Shown: positions 10,888 through 20,388 of the stretch, one piece after another | How the letters are laid out: each line of letters starts with the position of its first letter | Numbering within the stretch: the first letter of the stretch is position 1 | NCBI RefSeq assembly: GCF_000419605.1 | Contig: NZ_ATTI01000001.1 | Span: 1,770,501 to 1,834,500, forward strand | Length of the DNA stretch: 64,000 nt | Direction of reading: 5' to 3' | Source: Sphingomonas phyllosphaerae 5.2 | GTDB taxonomy: Bacteria > Pseudomonadota > Alphaproteobacteria > Sphingomonadales > Sphingomonadaceae | Position numbers and translations under genes: made by a program | The notes under the pieces: model-generated | Database searches by the model: none | The model's input: only the letters and a program-made list of their open reading frames with translations | What the model was told of the DNA's origin: nothing

Positions 10888-13689
10888 TTACAGCGTACGT
10901 TCGCGCAGCTCGACCTCGAACGTTTCGAGATAGTCACCGGCACGAATGTCGGTGAAGTTCTGCGTGAAGGTGACGCCGCACTCAAGACCGGCGCGCACTT
11001 CGGGCACGTCGTCCTTGAAGCGCCGCAGCGAGGCGATCTCGCCGCTGTAGATGATAACGTCGTTGCGCGTGATACGTGCCTTGAGTGCCTTGCGGATGAC
11101 ACCCTCGGTGACCAGCAGACCGGCAGCCTTGCCGTGCTTGCCCGCCGAGAAGACCTCGCGGATTTCCGCACGCCCGACCACCGTCTCGAACGCCTCCGGT
11201 CCGAGCTCGCCCGCCATGCCGGCGCGGATCTCGTCGATCAGGTCATAGATGACATCGTAATATTTCAACGCCACCTTCTGCCGCTCGGCAATCTCGCGTG
11301 CCTTGGCGTTCGCACGGACGTGGAAGCCGATGATCGGCGCGCCGCTGGCACCCGCCAGCGTCACGTCGCTCTCGGTAATCCCGCCGACGCCCGAGTGCAG
11401 CACCCGCGCCTTGATGAGATCCGTCGAGATCTTGTTGATCGATGCCACGATCGCCTCGACCGTACCTTGCGTATCGGCCTTCACCACCAGCGGATATTCG
11501 ATCGCCGCATTGGCCCGCAACGCCGAGAACATGTTCTCGAGGCTGGTCGGCGCAGTCGTCGTGCGCTTGGCGAGCACCACGCTCTGGCGATATTCCGCCA
11601 CCTCACGGGCGCGCTGCTCGTTCTCGACGACCTGCAACTGGTCGCCCGCCGATGGCGTACCCGACAGACCCAGCACCTCGACCGGCACCGACGGACCCGC
11701 CTGCTTCAGCTGACGTCCCTTGTCGTCGACCAGCGCACGGACCTTGCCGCTCTCCGCACCGACGACGAACACGTCGCCGACCTTCAGCGTGCCGCGCGTG
11801 ACCAGCACCGTGGCAACGGGCCCGCGGCCCTTGTCCAGCTTCGCCTCGATCACGCTGCCTTCGGCAGGGCGATCCGGGTTGGCGGTCAGGTCGAGCAGCT
11901 CGGCTTGCAGCTGGATCTTCTCGATCAGCTCGTCCAGACCGGTCTTCTTCAGCGCGGATACCTCGACGTCCTGCGTCTCGCCGCCCATCATCTCGACCTG
12001 GATGTTGTGCTCGAGCAGGCGCTCGCGCACCCGCTGCGGGTTCGCATCGTGCTTGTCGATCTTGTTGATCGCCACGATCATCGGCTTGCCTGCCGCCTTG
12101 GTGTGGTTGATCGCCTCGATCGTCTGCGGCATCAGTCCGTCGTCGGCCGCGACCACCAGCACCACGATATCCGTGACGTCGGCACCGCGGGCACGCATGG
12201 CGGTGAACGCCTCGTGGCCCGGCGTGTCGAGGAAGGTGATCTTCGACTTGTCCTTCAACGTCACCTGATAGGCGCCGATGTGCTGCGTAATGCCGCCGGC
12301 TTCGCCGCGCACCACGTCGGTGCCGCGCAACGCGTCCAGCAGGCTGGTCTTGCCGTGGTCGACATGGCCCATGATCGTCACGACCGGCGGACGCGACTGG
12401 AGCGTGTCCTCCGCATCCTCGGTCGTGTCCATCACCAGATCGATGTCGGAATCGGACACGCGAACGATGTTGTGGCCGAATTCGGTCACCAGCAACTCGG
12501 CGGTGTCCTGGTCGATCGTCTGCGTCATCGTGACGGGCATACCCATCTTGAACAGCGTCTTGACCAGGTCGGCGCCACGCTCCGCCATGCGGTTCGCGAG
12601 TTCCTGCACGGTGATCGCTTCCGGCACCTGCACGTCGCGGACCTGTTTGGCCTGCGGCTCGCGCGGACCACCGAAGCCACGCTTCTCCTTCTCGCGGGCA
12701 CGCTTCAGCGCCGCGAGGCTGCGCGCGCGGGCGCCATCTTCGTTCAGCGCGCGATTGACCGTCAGCTTGCCGCCACGACGCTCGTCACCCTTGCGGTCGC
12801 GCTGCTGCGGACGCGCCGGGGTGTTGTTGCGCGGGGTCGCCTGACCGCTCGGCAAACCGCGCGTCGCGTTGCTGCCACCCGCGGCCGACGGCGACGCCGT
12901 CGCAGCCGTTGTAGGGGCAGGAGCTGCCTTCGGCTCGGGCTTGGGCTGCGGCTTCGGGATCTCGGGCCGCGCAACCGGTGAGAAGCGGCGAGGGGCCGGC
13001 ATCGAAGGATCGCGGCCCAGCTCGACCGGTGCCGGCGGCGGGGTCGGTGCGGCAGCGATCGGGCGCGGCGTCAACGCCGGCTTCGGCGTCGGTGCCTTCG
13101 CAACCGGCGCAGGCGTCGGCGCAGGTGCTGGCTCTACCGCCGGTGCCGGGGCCGGGGTCGGCGCAGGCGTGGGTGCCGCGACGACCGGCGTCGGCGCAGG
13201 TTGTTCGGCGACCGGGTCCGGTGCGACCGGAGCAGGGGCGGGCGTCGGCGCCGGCTCGGACGGTTTGGACGCTTCGGCCTCGGCGCGCGCACGGTCCTCG
13301 ACGCGGCGACGCTCTTCGTCGGCCGCGCGCTGACGCTCGGCGTCCTCGCGGCGACGCGATTCCTCCAGCGTGTGCATCCGCTGGTCCTCGGCTTCGCGCA
13401 GCATTCGCGCCTGGCGCTCCTGCGCGGACTCGTTGGAGACCGGCGGGCGCGGCGCGGGGCGCGCCGGCGCTACGGCGACGGGTGCCGCAGGCTCGGGCGT
13501 CGGGGCGGGGGCGGCTTCCGGTGCGCCCCCCTGCGGACCGAGTACGCGGCGACGCTTCACCTCGACCACCACCGTATTGCTACGGCCGTGGCTGAAGCTC
13601 TGCTTCACCTTGCCGGTCTCGACCGTGCGCTTCAGCCCCAATGGCTGACGCATTCCGAGTTTCGGCTTGTCGTTGTCGGTCTCGCTCAC
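10888..13689 (-). CDS. infB: Translation initiation factor IF-2
   Basis: A 933-residue GTPase that brings fMet-tRNA to the 30S subunit. The order is a short IF2 N-terminal motif ([17 protein letters not shown]), a charged coiled region rich in Glu/Arg (residues about 95-145), a long Pro/Ala/Thr low-complexity linker (about 145-290), a second IF2_N domain ([21 protein letters not shown]), and the G domain. G1 GHVDHGKTS lies near residue 440, with DTPGHEAF and NKIDK after it. Domains II, III and the fMet-tRNA binding C-terminus follow. The start overlaps the stop of ylxR by four bases (ATGA), as in many bacteria. Confidence 0.98.
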   Translation of the reverse strand: MSETDNDKPKLGMRQPLGLKRTVETGKVKQSFSHGRSNTVVVEVKRRRVLGPQGGAPEAAPAPTPEPAAPVAVAPARPAPRPPVSNESAQERQARMLREAEDQRMHTLEESRRREDAERQRAADEERRRVEDRARAEAEASKPSEPAPTPAPAPVAPDPVAEQPAPTPVVAAPTPAPTPAPAPAVEPAPAPTPAPVAKAPTPKPALTPRPIAAAPTPPPAPVELGRDPSMPAPRRFSPVARPEIPKPQPKPEPKAAPAPTTAATASPSAAGGSNATRGLPSGQATPRNNTPARPQQRDRKGDERRGGKLTVNRALNEDGARARSLAALKRAREKEKRGFGGPREPQAKQVRDVQVPEAITVQELANRMAERGADLVKTLFKMGMPVTMTQTIDQDTAELLVTEFGHNIVRVSDSDIDLVMDTTEDAEDTLQSRPPVVTIMGHVDHGKTSLLDALRGTDVVRGEAGGITQHIGAYQVTLKDKSKITFLDTPGHEAFTAMRARGADVTDIVVLVVAADDGLMPQTIEAINHTKAAGKPMIVAINKIDKHDANPQRVRERLLEHNIQVEMMGGETQDVEVSALKKTGLDELIEKIQLQAELLDLTANPDRPAEGSVIEAKLDKGRGPVATVLVTRGTLKVGDVFVVGAESGKVRALVDDKGRQLKQAGPSVPVEVLGLSGTPSAGDQLQVVENEQRAREVAEYRQSVVLAKRTTTAPTSLENMFSALRANAAIEYPLVVKADTQGTVEAIVASINKISTDLIKARVLHSGVGGITESDVTLAGASGAPIIGFHVRANAKAREIAERQKVALKYYDVIYDLIDEIRAGMAGELGPEAFETVVGRAEIREVFSAGKHGKAAGLLVTEGVIRKALKARITRNDVIIYSGEIASLRRFKDDVPEVRAGLECGVTFTQNFTDIRAGDYLETFEVELRERTL

Positions 13690-14423
13690 TCAAATTCCTC
13701 GTGCAGTCTCACGGCCGGTGCGGTCGTCCCGGCGATGCCGGGCGCCGATGCGCCTTGCGCGGCCGTAGCGCAAGGTGCGGTGTTCAGATCAGGGCCGATA
13801 AAGTGCAGCCAACGATCGAGCGCTTCGCTGAGTCGTTTGGCCGCCGCGCGGTCGATGACGCCGACATGTACCACATTCTCGCGGCCCAGCGCTAACGACA
13901 ATATGGGACGCGCCACCGGCAGTGCCAAGCCCCTGAGGTCAGATCCTTCGCGATCGGTGCCGACGCGCCATGCCTGGGCCAGCTTGCGCCGGCCGTCGTC
14001 GGACGCGTCCGCGGCGTGATACAGCGCGTGAAGCTTGCCCGAACGCGCGGCGGTCTCGATCCGCTCCGAGCCGGTCAGCACCGACCCGCCGCGCGATTCC
14101 AGCCCGAGCCGGTCGAGCGCGTTGCGCTCCAGCGCCGCCTCGATCAGCGCCGGCAGCTCGTCCGAGACGGTGAACTCGCCGGTCTTGAATGCGCGCGCAA
14201 GTGCGCCGCGCAGCTTGCCCTTGGCGAGTGCCTGTTCGAGGCTCGCGCGATCGACGCCGATCCATGCTCCACGCCCCGGCGCTTTCGCCCGCACGTCCGG
14301 CAGCACGCGCCCGTCCGGCGCCAGCGCCAGCCGCACGAGTGCGGCGGGCGATGCGCGCTCGCGGGTTAGGATGCAGGAACGCTCGGGGGTAGCGGTCAGC
14401 GTCTCATCGCTGGGGGTCCGCAT
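13686..14423 (-). CDS. ylxR: YlxR family (DUF448) RNA-binding protein with C-terminal L7Ae-like domain
   Basis: A 245-residue protein. The N-terminal half is a DUF448/YlxR domain (CILTRERASPAALVRLALAPDG, then GRGAWIGVDRASLEQALAKG), and the C-terminal half looks like the ribosomal L7Ae-type fold found fused to YlxR in alphaproteobacteria. YlxR-like proteins bind nucleic acid and are encoded in nusA-infB operons. The ATG at 14423 is preceded by GGGGAG at good spacing; it lies inside the 3' end of the tautomerase gene, giving a 20-base overlap. The 3' end overlaps infB by four bases. The precise function is not established. Confidence 0.85.
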   Translation of the reverse strand: MRTPSDETLTATPERSCILTRERASPAALVRLALAPDGRVLPDVRAKAPGRGAWIGVDRASLEQALAKGKLRGALARAFKTGEFTVSDELPALIEAALERNALDRLGLESRGGSVLTGSERIETAARSGKLHALYHAADASDDGRRKLAQAWRVGTDREGSDLRGLALPVARPILSLALGRENVVHVGVIDRAAAKRLSEALDRWLHFIGPDLNTAPCATAAQGASAPGIAGTTAPAVRLHEEFE

Positions 14424-14634
14424 GTGCGTCTCCCCGTGTGCTGGCCGCATCGCGGTCGGCGATCAATTGACCGCCGGCCCCGTAATTCTCGGTCGAAACT
14501 TCCTCGATCACGATCTGCACCGCGGCCGGGTTCTTGCCCAGCCGCGCGACGAGCGAGGACGTGACGTCGGCCACGATCCCCGCCTTCTGCTCGCGCGTCG
14601 CCGCGCCCGCCAGTCGGATCGATACGAACGGCAT
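14404..14634 (-). CDS. Tautomerase (4-oxalocrotonate tautomerase family)
   Basis: A 76-residue protein of the tautomerase superfamily. After removal of Met the N-terminal residue would be Pro ([10 protein letters not shown]), the catalytic base of the family. AREQKAGIVADVT-like helix and VQIVIEEVSTENYGAGG segments match 4-oxalocrotonate tautomerase subunits, which form oligomers. The start overlaps the nusA stop by one base (TGATG), and the 3' end overlaps ylxR by 20 bases, so it is embedded in the nusA-infB operon. Its role there is unknown: it may be a passenger gene or act on a metabolite unrelated to translation. Confidence 0.85.
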   Translation of the reverse strand: MPFVSIRLAGAATREQKAGIVADVTSSLVARLGKNPAAVQIVIEEVSTENYGAGGQLIADRDAASTRGDAHADPQR

Positions 14635-16352
14635 CAGGCCTGCTCCGCCTTTTCGTCATCGGCCGCGGCGTCGGCCGGTGCGTCCTCCGTGGATGCGTCT
14701 CCATCGGTTGGCTCCGTGTCGGTCGCTTCCTCGGCGACGTCCTCCACGACAGCCGGCGAGACCGCGGTGGGCTCGTCGTCGAACCAGTGCGCGCGCGCGG
14801 CCATGATGATCTCGTTGCCCTGATCGTCGGTCAGGCCATACTCGCCCAGCACGCCGCCCTTGTTCTCGGGGCGATCGTTGCGGCGTGGCGCGTCGTCGTT
14901 GCGGCGGCGCGGCTCGGGGCGCTTCTTCTCGACCAGCTCGTCGGTCGCCAGATCGGCGAGGTCGTCGAGCGTCTTGATGCCCTTCTTGCCCAGCGTCACC
15001 AGCATCGCCTCGGTCAGGTACGGCAGCTCGGCCAACGCGTCCTCGACGCCCAGCGCGCGACGCTCCTCGCGGTTGGCCTGCTCGCGGCGATCCAGCGCTT
15101 CCTGCGCACGGCTTTGCAGCTCCTGCGCGAGATCCTCGTCGAAGCCCTCGATCCCGGCCAGTTCGTCCAGCTCGACATAGGCGACCTCTTCCAGCGCGCC
15201 GAAGCCTTCGGCCACCAGCAGCTGCGCCAGCGTCTCGTCGACGTCCAGTTCGTTCTGGAAGGTATCGGAATTCTTGACGAACTCCTGCTGACGCTTCTCG
15301 CTGGCGTCGGTCTCGGTCAGGATGTCGATCGCCTTGGCGGTCAACTGACTGGCGAGGCGGACGTTCTGGCCACGGCGACCGATCGCCAGCGACAGCTGGT
15401 CGTCAGGCACCACCACCTCGATGCGGTCCTCTTCCTCGTCGATCACCACGCGTGCGACATTGGCCGGCTGGAGCGCGTTGACGACGAAGGTCGCGGTGTC
15501 CGGCGACCAGGGGATGATATCGATCTTCTCGCCCTGCATCTCCTGCACGACGGCCTGCACGCGGCTGCCCTTCATGCCGACGCATGCGCCGACCGGGTCG
15601 ATCGAGCTGTCGTGGCTGATGACGCCGATCTTGGCGCGGCTGCCCGGATCGCGCGCGGCGGCCTTGATCTCGATGATGCCGTCGTAGATCTCCGGCACTT
15701 CCTGCGCGAACAGCTTCTTCATGAAGTCGGGGTGCGCGCGGCTGAGGAAGATCTGCGGCCCGCGGTTCTCGCGCACCACCTTCAGGATCAGCGAACGGAT
15801 GCGATCGTTGACACGCACCACTTCGCGCGGGATCTGCGCGTCGCGGCGGATCACGCCTTCGGCGCGACCGAGGTCGACGACGATGTGTCCGAACTCGACC
15901 CGCTTGACCACGCCGGTGATGATCTCGCCGGCGCGCTCCTTGAATTCCTCATACTGGCGCTCGCGCTCGGCGTCGCGGACCTTCTGGAAGATCGTCTGCT
16001 TGGCGGCCTGCGCCTGGATGCGCCCGAACTCGATCGGGGGCAGCGGATCGACCAGATAGTCGCCGACGGTCGCGCCCGGCTGCAGCTTCTGCGCGCCATC
16101 GACGTCGACCTGCTTGTAGATGTCGTCGACCTGCTCGACCACCTCGACCACACGCCACAGGCGCAGGTCGCCGTTGTTGGCGTCCAGCTTGGCGCGGATG
16201 TCCATTTCCTGGCCATAGCGGGTCCGCGCGGCGCGCTGGATCGCATCCTCCATCGCCTCGATGACGATCGCCTTGTCGATCATCTTCTCCGAAGCGACCG
16301 AATTGGCGATCGCGATCAGCTCCGCACGATTTGCGGTGACGCCGGTGGCCAT
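14634..16352 (-). CDS. nusA: Transcription termination/antitermination protein NusA
   Basis: A 572-residue RNA polymerase-binding factor. The N-terminal RNAP-binding domain (residues 1-130) is followed by S1 ([18 protein letters not shown]), KH1/KH2 ([17 protein letters not shown] and [14 protein letters not shown]) and two C-terminal acidic helix-hairpin-helix repeats ([38 protein letters not shown]). The last 80 residues are acidic and low-complexity. The start overlaps the rimP stop by one base, and the stop overlaps the tautomerase start. It follows the usual rimP-nusA-infB order. Confidence 0.98.
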   Translation of the reverse strand: MATGVTANRAELIAIANSVASEKMIDKAIVIEAMEDAIQRAARTRYGQEMDIRAKLDANNGDLRLWRVVEVVEQVDDIYKQVDVDGAQKLQPGATVGDYLVDPLPPIEFGRIQAQAAKQTIFQKVRDAERERQYEEFKERAGEIITGVVKRVEFGHIVVDLGRAEGVIRRDAQIPREVVRVNDRIRSLILKVVRENRGPQIFLSRAHPDFMKKLFAQEVPEIYDGIIEIKAAARDPGSRAKIGVISHDSSIDPVGACVGMKGSRVQAVVQEMQGEKIDIIPWSPDTATFVVNALQPANVARVVIDEEEDRIEVVVPDDQLSLAIGRRGQNVRLASQLTAKAIDILTETDASEKRQQEFVKNSDTFQNELDVDETLAQLLVAEGFGALEEVAYVELDELAGIEGFDEDLAQELQSRAQEALDRREQANREERRALGVEDALAELPYLTEAMLVTLGKKGIKTLDDLADLATDELVEKKRPEPRRRNDDAPRRNDRPENKGGVLGEYGLTDDQGNEIIMAARAHWFDDEPTAVSPAVVEDVAEEATDTEPTDGDASTEDAPADAAADDEKAEQA

Positions 16353-16963
16353 CAGTGGAGTTCCTCTTCTTCGCCTTCCGCATCCGCGGAGGTGTCGTTA
16401 ATCTCTTCTTCCGCGCCCTCCATCGAGAGCGGGACGGTGGCGTCGATCAATCGATCGGTCAGCACCAGCTTGGCATCGGCGATCAGCGCGAACGGCACCT
16501 GCGCCAGCACGCCCGTGCGCGGGTGGCGGATCGCGATAAGCCCGTCGGCATCGATGCCCTCAAGGTCGCCCTTGAACTGCTTCTGCCCGTCGACCTGCTC
16601 GGTCAGGACGATGCGCGCCTCATGCCCGGCCCAATCGGTGAAATCCTCATGACGCGTCAGCGGACGGTCGATGCCCGGCGACGAAACCTCGAGCCGGTAG
16701 GCGCCCTCGATCGGGTCCTGGCCGGCTTCCTCCAGCGCGTCGAGCTTCTCCGACACGCGGCGCGACAACGCGGCGCAGTCGTCGATCGTCAGCTGGCGGG
16801 TGTCGGGGCGCTCGGCCATGATCTGCAGCGTGCGCTCGTCATCCCCCTTGCCGGACCTGGCGCCGAACAGGCGGACGCGCACCAGCGCGAAGCCGAGCGC
16901 GTCGGCTTCTGGCTCGATCAAGCGGACGAGGGGAGTGATGTCGTTCAAATGCACTTTCCGCAC
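16352..16963 (-). CDS. rimP: Ribosome maturation factor RimP
   Basis: A protein of about 203 residues needed for 30S maturation. The segment PEADALGFALVRVRLFG, then DCAALSRRVSEKLDALE and the YRLEVSSPGIDRPLTRHEDF signature near residue 100 identify it. The C-terminus is acidic. No ATG fits the family N-terminus; in-frame GTG codons occur at 16963 and 16954, and the second gives the usual few residues before the conserved region. Neither has a strong Shine-Dalgarno. A frame open further upstream is not supported. It is the first gene of the operon, 70-80 bases downstream of the promoter at 17035-17063. Confidence 0.93.
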   Translation of the reverse strand: MRKVHLNDITPLVRLIEPEADALGFALVRVRLFGARSGKGDDERTLQIMAERPDTRQLTIDDCAALSRRVSEKLDALEEAGQDPIEGAYRLEVSSPGIDRPLTRHEDFTDWAGHEARIVLTEQVDGQKQFKGDLEGIDADGLIAIRHPRTGVLAQVPFALIADAKLVLTDRLIDATVPLSMEGAEEEINDTSADAEGEEEELH

Positions 16964-17034
16964 ATGCGTTTCTTGCCGCCGCGGAGCAAGCCCCGCAGCC
17001 CCTTGCACCTCGCGATGTAAGAGAAAGCACCGTC

Positions 17035-17063
17035 CATATAGCGCCACCCCCGCCAACTCGCAA
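17035..17063 (-). promoter_or_regulatory. Promoter of the rimP-nusA-infB operon
   Basis: Reading on the minus strand, a TTGCGA -35 box is separated by exactly 17 bases from a TATATG -10 box. The hexamers match four of six consensus bases each. The predicted transcript would have a leader of roughly 65 bases before the rimP GTG. Confidence 0.55.
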
Positions 17064-17142
17064 GCGCGTTGCCGGGCGGAGCGGAACAATGCGCGCGACT
17101 GCGGGATTTGAGTGGAAATCGCACGAAGCCAGGAGAGTCCGC

Positions 17143-18348
17143 GTGTTCCATCGTCTTGCCTTCGCGGCCATCGCCCTGACTGCCGCCGCTGCGTGCAACG
17201 GCGAGGACTCGGCGGCGACCCAGCCGGTGGCCGAAGCGCCCGTCGCCCCTGCGCCCGCCATCACCCCGACGCCGGCGCCTTCGCCGCTGCCGGCCGGTAC
17301 GCCGGTCGCCGGCACGCCGTTCGCCAGCGCGGCGATCGCGGATTTCGACGCGCCGTGGGCGATGACGTTCCTGCCCGATCGGCGGATGCTGGTGACGGAG
17401 AAGGCCGGGCAGATGCTGCTGGTCGCCGCCGATGGCGCCGCACGGCGGACGATCGCGACCGTCGCGGTCGACTCGGCCGGACAGGGCGGGTTGATGGACG
17501 TGGTGCTCGCGCCGGATTTCGCGACCAGCAAGCGTGTCTACTTCAGCTATTCGGCGGCCGGGCAAGGCGGCAAGGGCGTCGTGCTCGCACGCGGCACATT
17601 GTCGGGCGTGACCGGTGACGAGCAACTGACCGGGATCGAGACGCTCTACCGTGCGACGCCGCTCGTGACCGGCGACGGCCATTATTCGGGGCGCATCGCC
17701 TTCTCGCCGGACGGTCAGTATCTGTTTTTCACCAATGGCGAGCGGCAGAAGTTCACGCCCGCACAGGATAAGTCCGGCTCGCTGGGCAAGGTGCTGCGCC
17801 TGACGCCGGACGGCAAGCCGGCGGCGAACAACCCGCTGGCGGCGCAGGGCTTCCTGCCGGAGGTGTGGAGTTACGGCCACCGCAACCTGCTAGGCATCGC
17901 GTTCGACCCGGCCGGCAACCTGTGGGAGCAGGAGATGGGGCCGAAGGGCGGGGACGAGGTCAACCTGATCCTCCCTAGCCGCAATTATGGTTGGCCGAAC
18001 GTGTCGAACGGCTCCAACTACGACGGCACCGACATCCCCGATCATGCGCCGGGCGACGGCTATGAAGCGCCGAAGGTGTGGTGGAATCCTGTGATCTCGC
18101 CCGGCGGGCTTATGATCTATTCGGGTGACCTGTTCCCGCAGTTCAAGGGTGATGCGTTCATCGGCGGGCTGTCGTCGCAGTCGCTGGTGCGCGTCGACCT
18201 GAACGGCACGAACGCGAGCAAGGGCGATCAATGGCCACTCGACGCGCGCATCCGCGAGGTGGAGCAGGGACCGGACGGCGCGATCTATGTGCTGGAGGAC
18301 GGCGGAAGCTCGCGAGGACGGTTGTTGCGCCTGACGCCGATGGCGTGA
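17143..18348 (+). CDS. PQQ-dependent aldose sugar dehydrogenase-like lipoprotein
   Basis: A 401-residue protein of the soluble aldose/sorbosone dehydrogenase beta-propeller family (YliI/Asd-like), which oxidises sugars with PQQ. The start is a GTG at 17143 with AGGAG 7 bases upstream. The N-terminus is a lipoprotein signal with a lipobox ending LTAAAAC, so it is likely membrane-anchored in the periplasm. A Thr/Pro/Ala linker follows, then propeller motifs such as APWAMTFLPD, GGLMDVVLAPDF, YSGRIAFSPDGQYLFFTNGER, YGHRNLLGIAFDPAGNLWEQEMGPKGGDE and NYGWPN. The HGxxQGE-like features near PQQ are family-typical. It is divergent from rimP. The sugar is not predictable. Confidence 0.9.
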   Translation: MFHRLAFAAIALTAAAACNGEDSAATQPVAEAPVAPAPAITPTPAPSPLPAGTPVAGTPFASAAIADFDAPWAMTFLPDRRMLVTEKAGQMLLVAADGAARRTIATVAVDSAGQGGLMDVVLAPDFATSKRVYFSYSAAGQGGKGVVLARGTLSGVTGDEQLTGIETLYRATPLVTGDGHYSGRIAFSPDGQYLFFTNGERQKFTPAQDKSGSLGKVLRLTPDGKPAANNPLAAQGFLPEVWSYGHRNLLGIAFDPAGNLWEQEMGPKGGDEVNLILPSRNYGWPNVSNGSNYDGTDIPDHAPGDGYEAPKVWWNPVISPGGLMIYSGDLFPQFKGDAFIGGLSSQSLVRVDLNGTNASKGDQWPLDARIREVEQGPDGAIYVLEDGGSSRGRLLRLTPMA

Positions 18349-18668
18349 CCGAACCAAGCGAAGTCCCGCATGTCGGGTTCTGACCTCCCCCGGATGAGGC
18401 GAAGCGGCGATCCAGCGAGGCTGTCGTGGAGTCAGGACCGGGAGGTCTGGACACCCGGTCTCCCTCCCGAACATGGTCCGCAGCCCGGCTGCCCGCAAGC
18501 GCTGAGACAGGCGCGATCGGCACTTCAGGAATGGGAACCCGTTCACGACGCCCGCGGATGCGGTTCGCGTCGCCGACGTCCTCAAGCCCCGATAAACCCT
18601 TGACGCTGCACCGCAGCATCGCCAGCTAGGCCGCTCGCACGAGCAAGCATAAAATCGGGGACAAGCGC
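18349..18668 (+). other. Spacer between sugar dehydrogenase and MFS transporter genes
   Basis: I see no convincing gene. Short frames here lack ribosome-binding sites. A faint GCGAAGCGGCGATCCAGCG segment near 18400 resembles the dispersed repeat core but has no clear partner arm. A TTGACG hexamer lies at 18600-18605 with only a poor -10 partner. Confidence 0.4.
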
Positions 18669-19856
18669 ATGGCCACCGCCACTGCCGACGTGCGGACCGC
18701 GCCCGTCGGCCTCATCCATTTGTCGCTCGCCGTCGGCGGGTTCGCGATCGGAACCACCGAATTCGCGACGATGAGCCTGCTCCCCGACATGGCGCGCGAC
18801 CTCCACGTCGACGCGCCGACCGCCGGTCACGTCATCAGCGCCTATGCGCTGGGTGTGGTCGTTGGTGCGCCGACATTGGCGGTGCTCGGCGCGCGGATGG
18901 CGCGGCGGCATCTGTTGATCGCGCTGATGACGCTGTTCGCGCTCGGTAACGGGCTGTCGGCGCTGGCGCCCAGCTACGGCTGGATGATGCTCTTCCGCTT
19001 CGTCGCCGGTCTGCCGCATGGTGCATATTTCGGGATCGCGATGCTCGTCGCCGCCGCACTGGTGGATCAGGGCCGGCGCACGCAGGCGGTCGCGCGCGTG
19101 ATGCTCGGTCTGACGGTGGCGACGATCGTCGGGGTGCCGCTCGCCAACTTCATGGGGCAGCTGCTCGGCTGGCGGTCGTGTTTCGTGGTCGTTGCCGGGC
19201 TCGCCGCGCTCACCGCCGCATTGGTCGCTTATTTCGTGCCGCGCGACCGCGGCGATCCACAGGCGAGCCCCTTGTCGGAATTGCGCGCGCTGCGCCGTCC
19301 GCAGGTGTGGCTGACGCTCGGCGTCGGCGCGATCGGGTTCGGTGGGCTGTTCGCGGTCTACACCTACCTCGCCGATACGATGGCGACGGTAACGCAGGTC
19401 GGCCCGCGGATGGTGCCGTTCGCACTCGCCGCGTTCGGTGTCGGGATGACGGCGGGCAATCTGATCGTCCCGCGCTTCGCCGATCGTGCGCTGATGGCGA
19501 CTGCCGCAGCGGTGCTGGTCTGGAGCATCGTCGCGCTGCTGCTATGGCCGCTCGCCGCGCAGCATCTCGCGACGGTGATGGTGGCGATGGTCGCGATCGG
19601 CATCGGCGGATCGCTCGGTACTGTTCTCCAGACCCGCCTGATGGATGTGGCGGGGGATGCGCAGTCGCTGGCGGCGGCGCTGAACCATTCGGCCTTCAAT
19701 ACCGCCAACGCGCTTGGCCCATGGCTCGGCGGCATGGCGATCGCCGCCGGCTGGGGGTGGACCTCCACCGGCCCGGTCGGCGCCGTGCTCGGGGTCGGCG
19801 GGCTCGCCGTGCTGGCGGCATCGTGGCTGCTCCAGCGCCGCACCGACGCCCGTTAA
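18669..19856 (+). CDS. MFS transporter, DHA1/AraJ-like
   Basis: A 395-residue inner-membrane protein with about twelve hydrophobic segments. The first-helix motif FAIGTTEFATMSLLPDMA and the loop following helix 4 fit the drug:H+ antiporter-1 group that includes AraJ and chloramphenicol exporters. GGGGAC lies about 8 bases before the ATG. No regulator gene adjoins it. The exported compound is unknown; it could be a sugar or a drug. Confidence 0.9.
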   Translation: MATATADVRTAPVGLIHLSLAVGGFAIGTTEFATMSLLPDMARDLHVDAPTAGHVISAYALGVVVGAPTLAVLGARMARRHLLIALMTLFALGNGLSALAPSYGWMMLFRFVAGLPHGAYFGIAMLVAAALVDQGRRTQAVARVMLGLTVATIVGVPLANFMGQLLGWRSCFVVVAGLAALTAALVAYFVPRDRGDPQASPLSELRALRRPQVWLTLGVGAIGFGGLFAVYTYLADTMATVTQVGPRMVPFALAAFGVGMTAGNLIVPRFADRALMATAAAVLVWSIVALLLWPLAAQHLATVMVAMVAIGIGGSLGTVLQTRLMDVAGDAQSLAAALNHSAFNTANALGPWLGGMAIAAGWGWTSTGPVGAVLGVGGLAVLAASWLLQRRTDAR

Positions 19857-19966
19857 CGGTCGACATTCAGCGCCTTGAATGCCGGCAGATCCACGCGAAT
19901 GAAGACTGCCGATCTGTTTCGGCGAACCGCGCTCCCACGATCCGGGAGCTTCACTCCCTCCACCAG

Positions 19967-20028
19967 TCATAGCGAAGCGATCCACGGCGTCGTGCGGAAC
20001 GCTGGATCGCTTCGCTAGGTTCGCAATG
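19967..20028. repeat. Dispersed inverted repeat element, copy 2 (possible bidirectional terminator)
   Basis: A perfect 14-bp inverted repeat, AGCGAAGCGATCCA at 19971-19984 and TGGATCGCTTCGCT at 20003-20016, is flanked by GTCAT on the left and TTCGCAATG on the right. It lies between the convergent MFS and small-protein genes. It shares its core with the elements at 4297 and 28945. As RNA it would fold into a strong stem and may end transcription from either side. Confidence 0.7.
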
Positions 20029-20067
20029 GGCGCCGAGTCCGGCGAAACGCCGGTCGGCCCCAGGTCG

Positions 20068-20331
20068 CTACATCACGATTCCGGGTTTCGCTTCGGCGAG
20101 CGCCGCCAGCACCATGCGCTCCCAAACCGCGACGTCGCCCGCCGCGGCCATCGCCGGCGTGGGCGCGCGCATCGTATGCAGCACCGCGATCGCATCGTCG
20201 CGGTGATCCTTCCATTGCGCATCCACCTCGGCGCTTGCCGACTCGGTGCTGCCGTGCCCGTTGGCGCTCAGATGCTGTGCGGCGAGCACCCGCGCGATCC
20301 GTTCGACGAGCGGCGAGGTGGCGGTGTCCAT
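20068..20331 (-). CDS. Small hypothetical protein
   Basis: An 87-residue soluble protein I cannot assign to a named family. It is mostly helical and Ala-rich (PLVERIARVLAAQHLSANG, then DDAIAVLHTMRAPTPAMAAAGD and VWERMVLAAL). An AAGGAGAT site 6 bases before the ATG strongly supports translation. It is downstream of the FkbM methyltransferase on the same strand (57 bases away), so the two may be co-transcribed. Proteins with this layout are seen as uncharacterised sphingomonad genes, by my recollection only. Confidence 0.75.
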   Translation of the reverse strand: MDTATSPLVERIARVLAAQHLSANGHGSTESASAEVDAQWKDHRDDAIAVLHTMRAPTPAMAAAGDVAVWERMVLAALAEAKPGIVM

Positions 20332-20388
20332 GACGATCTCCTTTTCCTGTTCCGATCCAACGTGCGGCGCGTGCGGCGGCTCCGCCGG

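Noticed and set aside
11134..12981. A 615-residue plus-strand frame opposite infB
   Set aside because: Antisense of IF-2; the residues are typical of a GC-rich shadow frame (many His, Arg, Asp), with no recognisable motif.
14787..16652. A 621-residue plus-strand frame opposite nusA
   Set aside because: Antisense of NusA with no start signal or family similarity.
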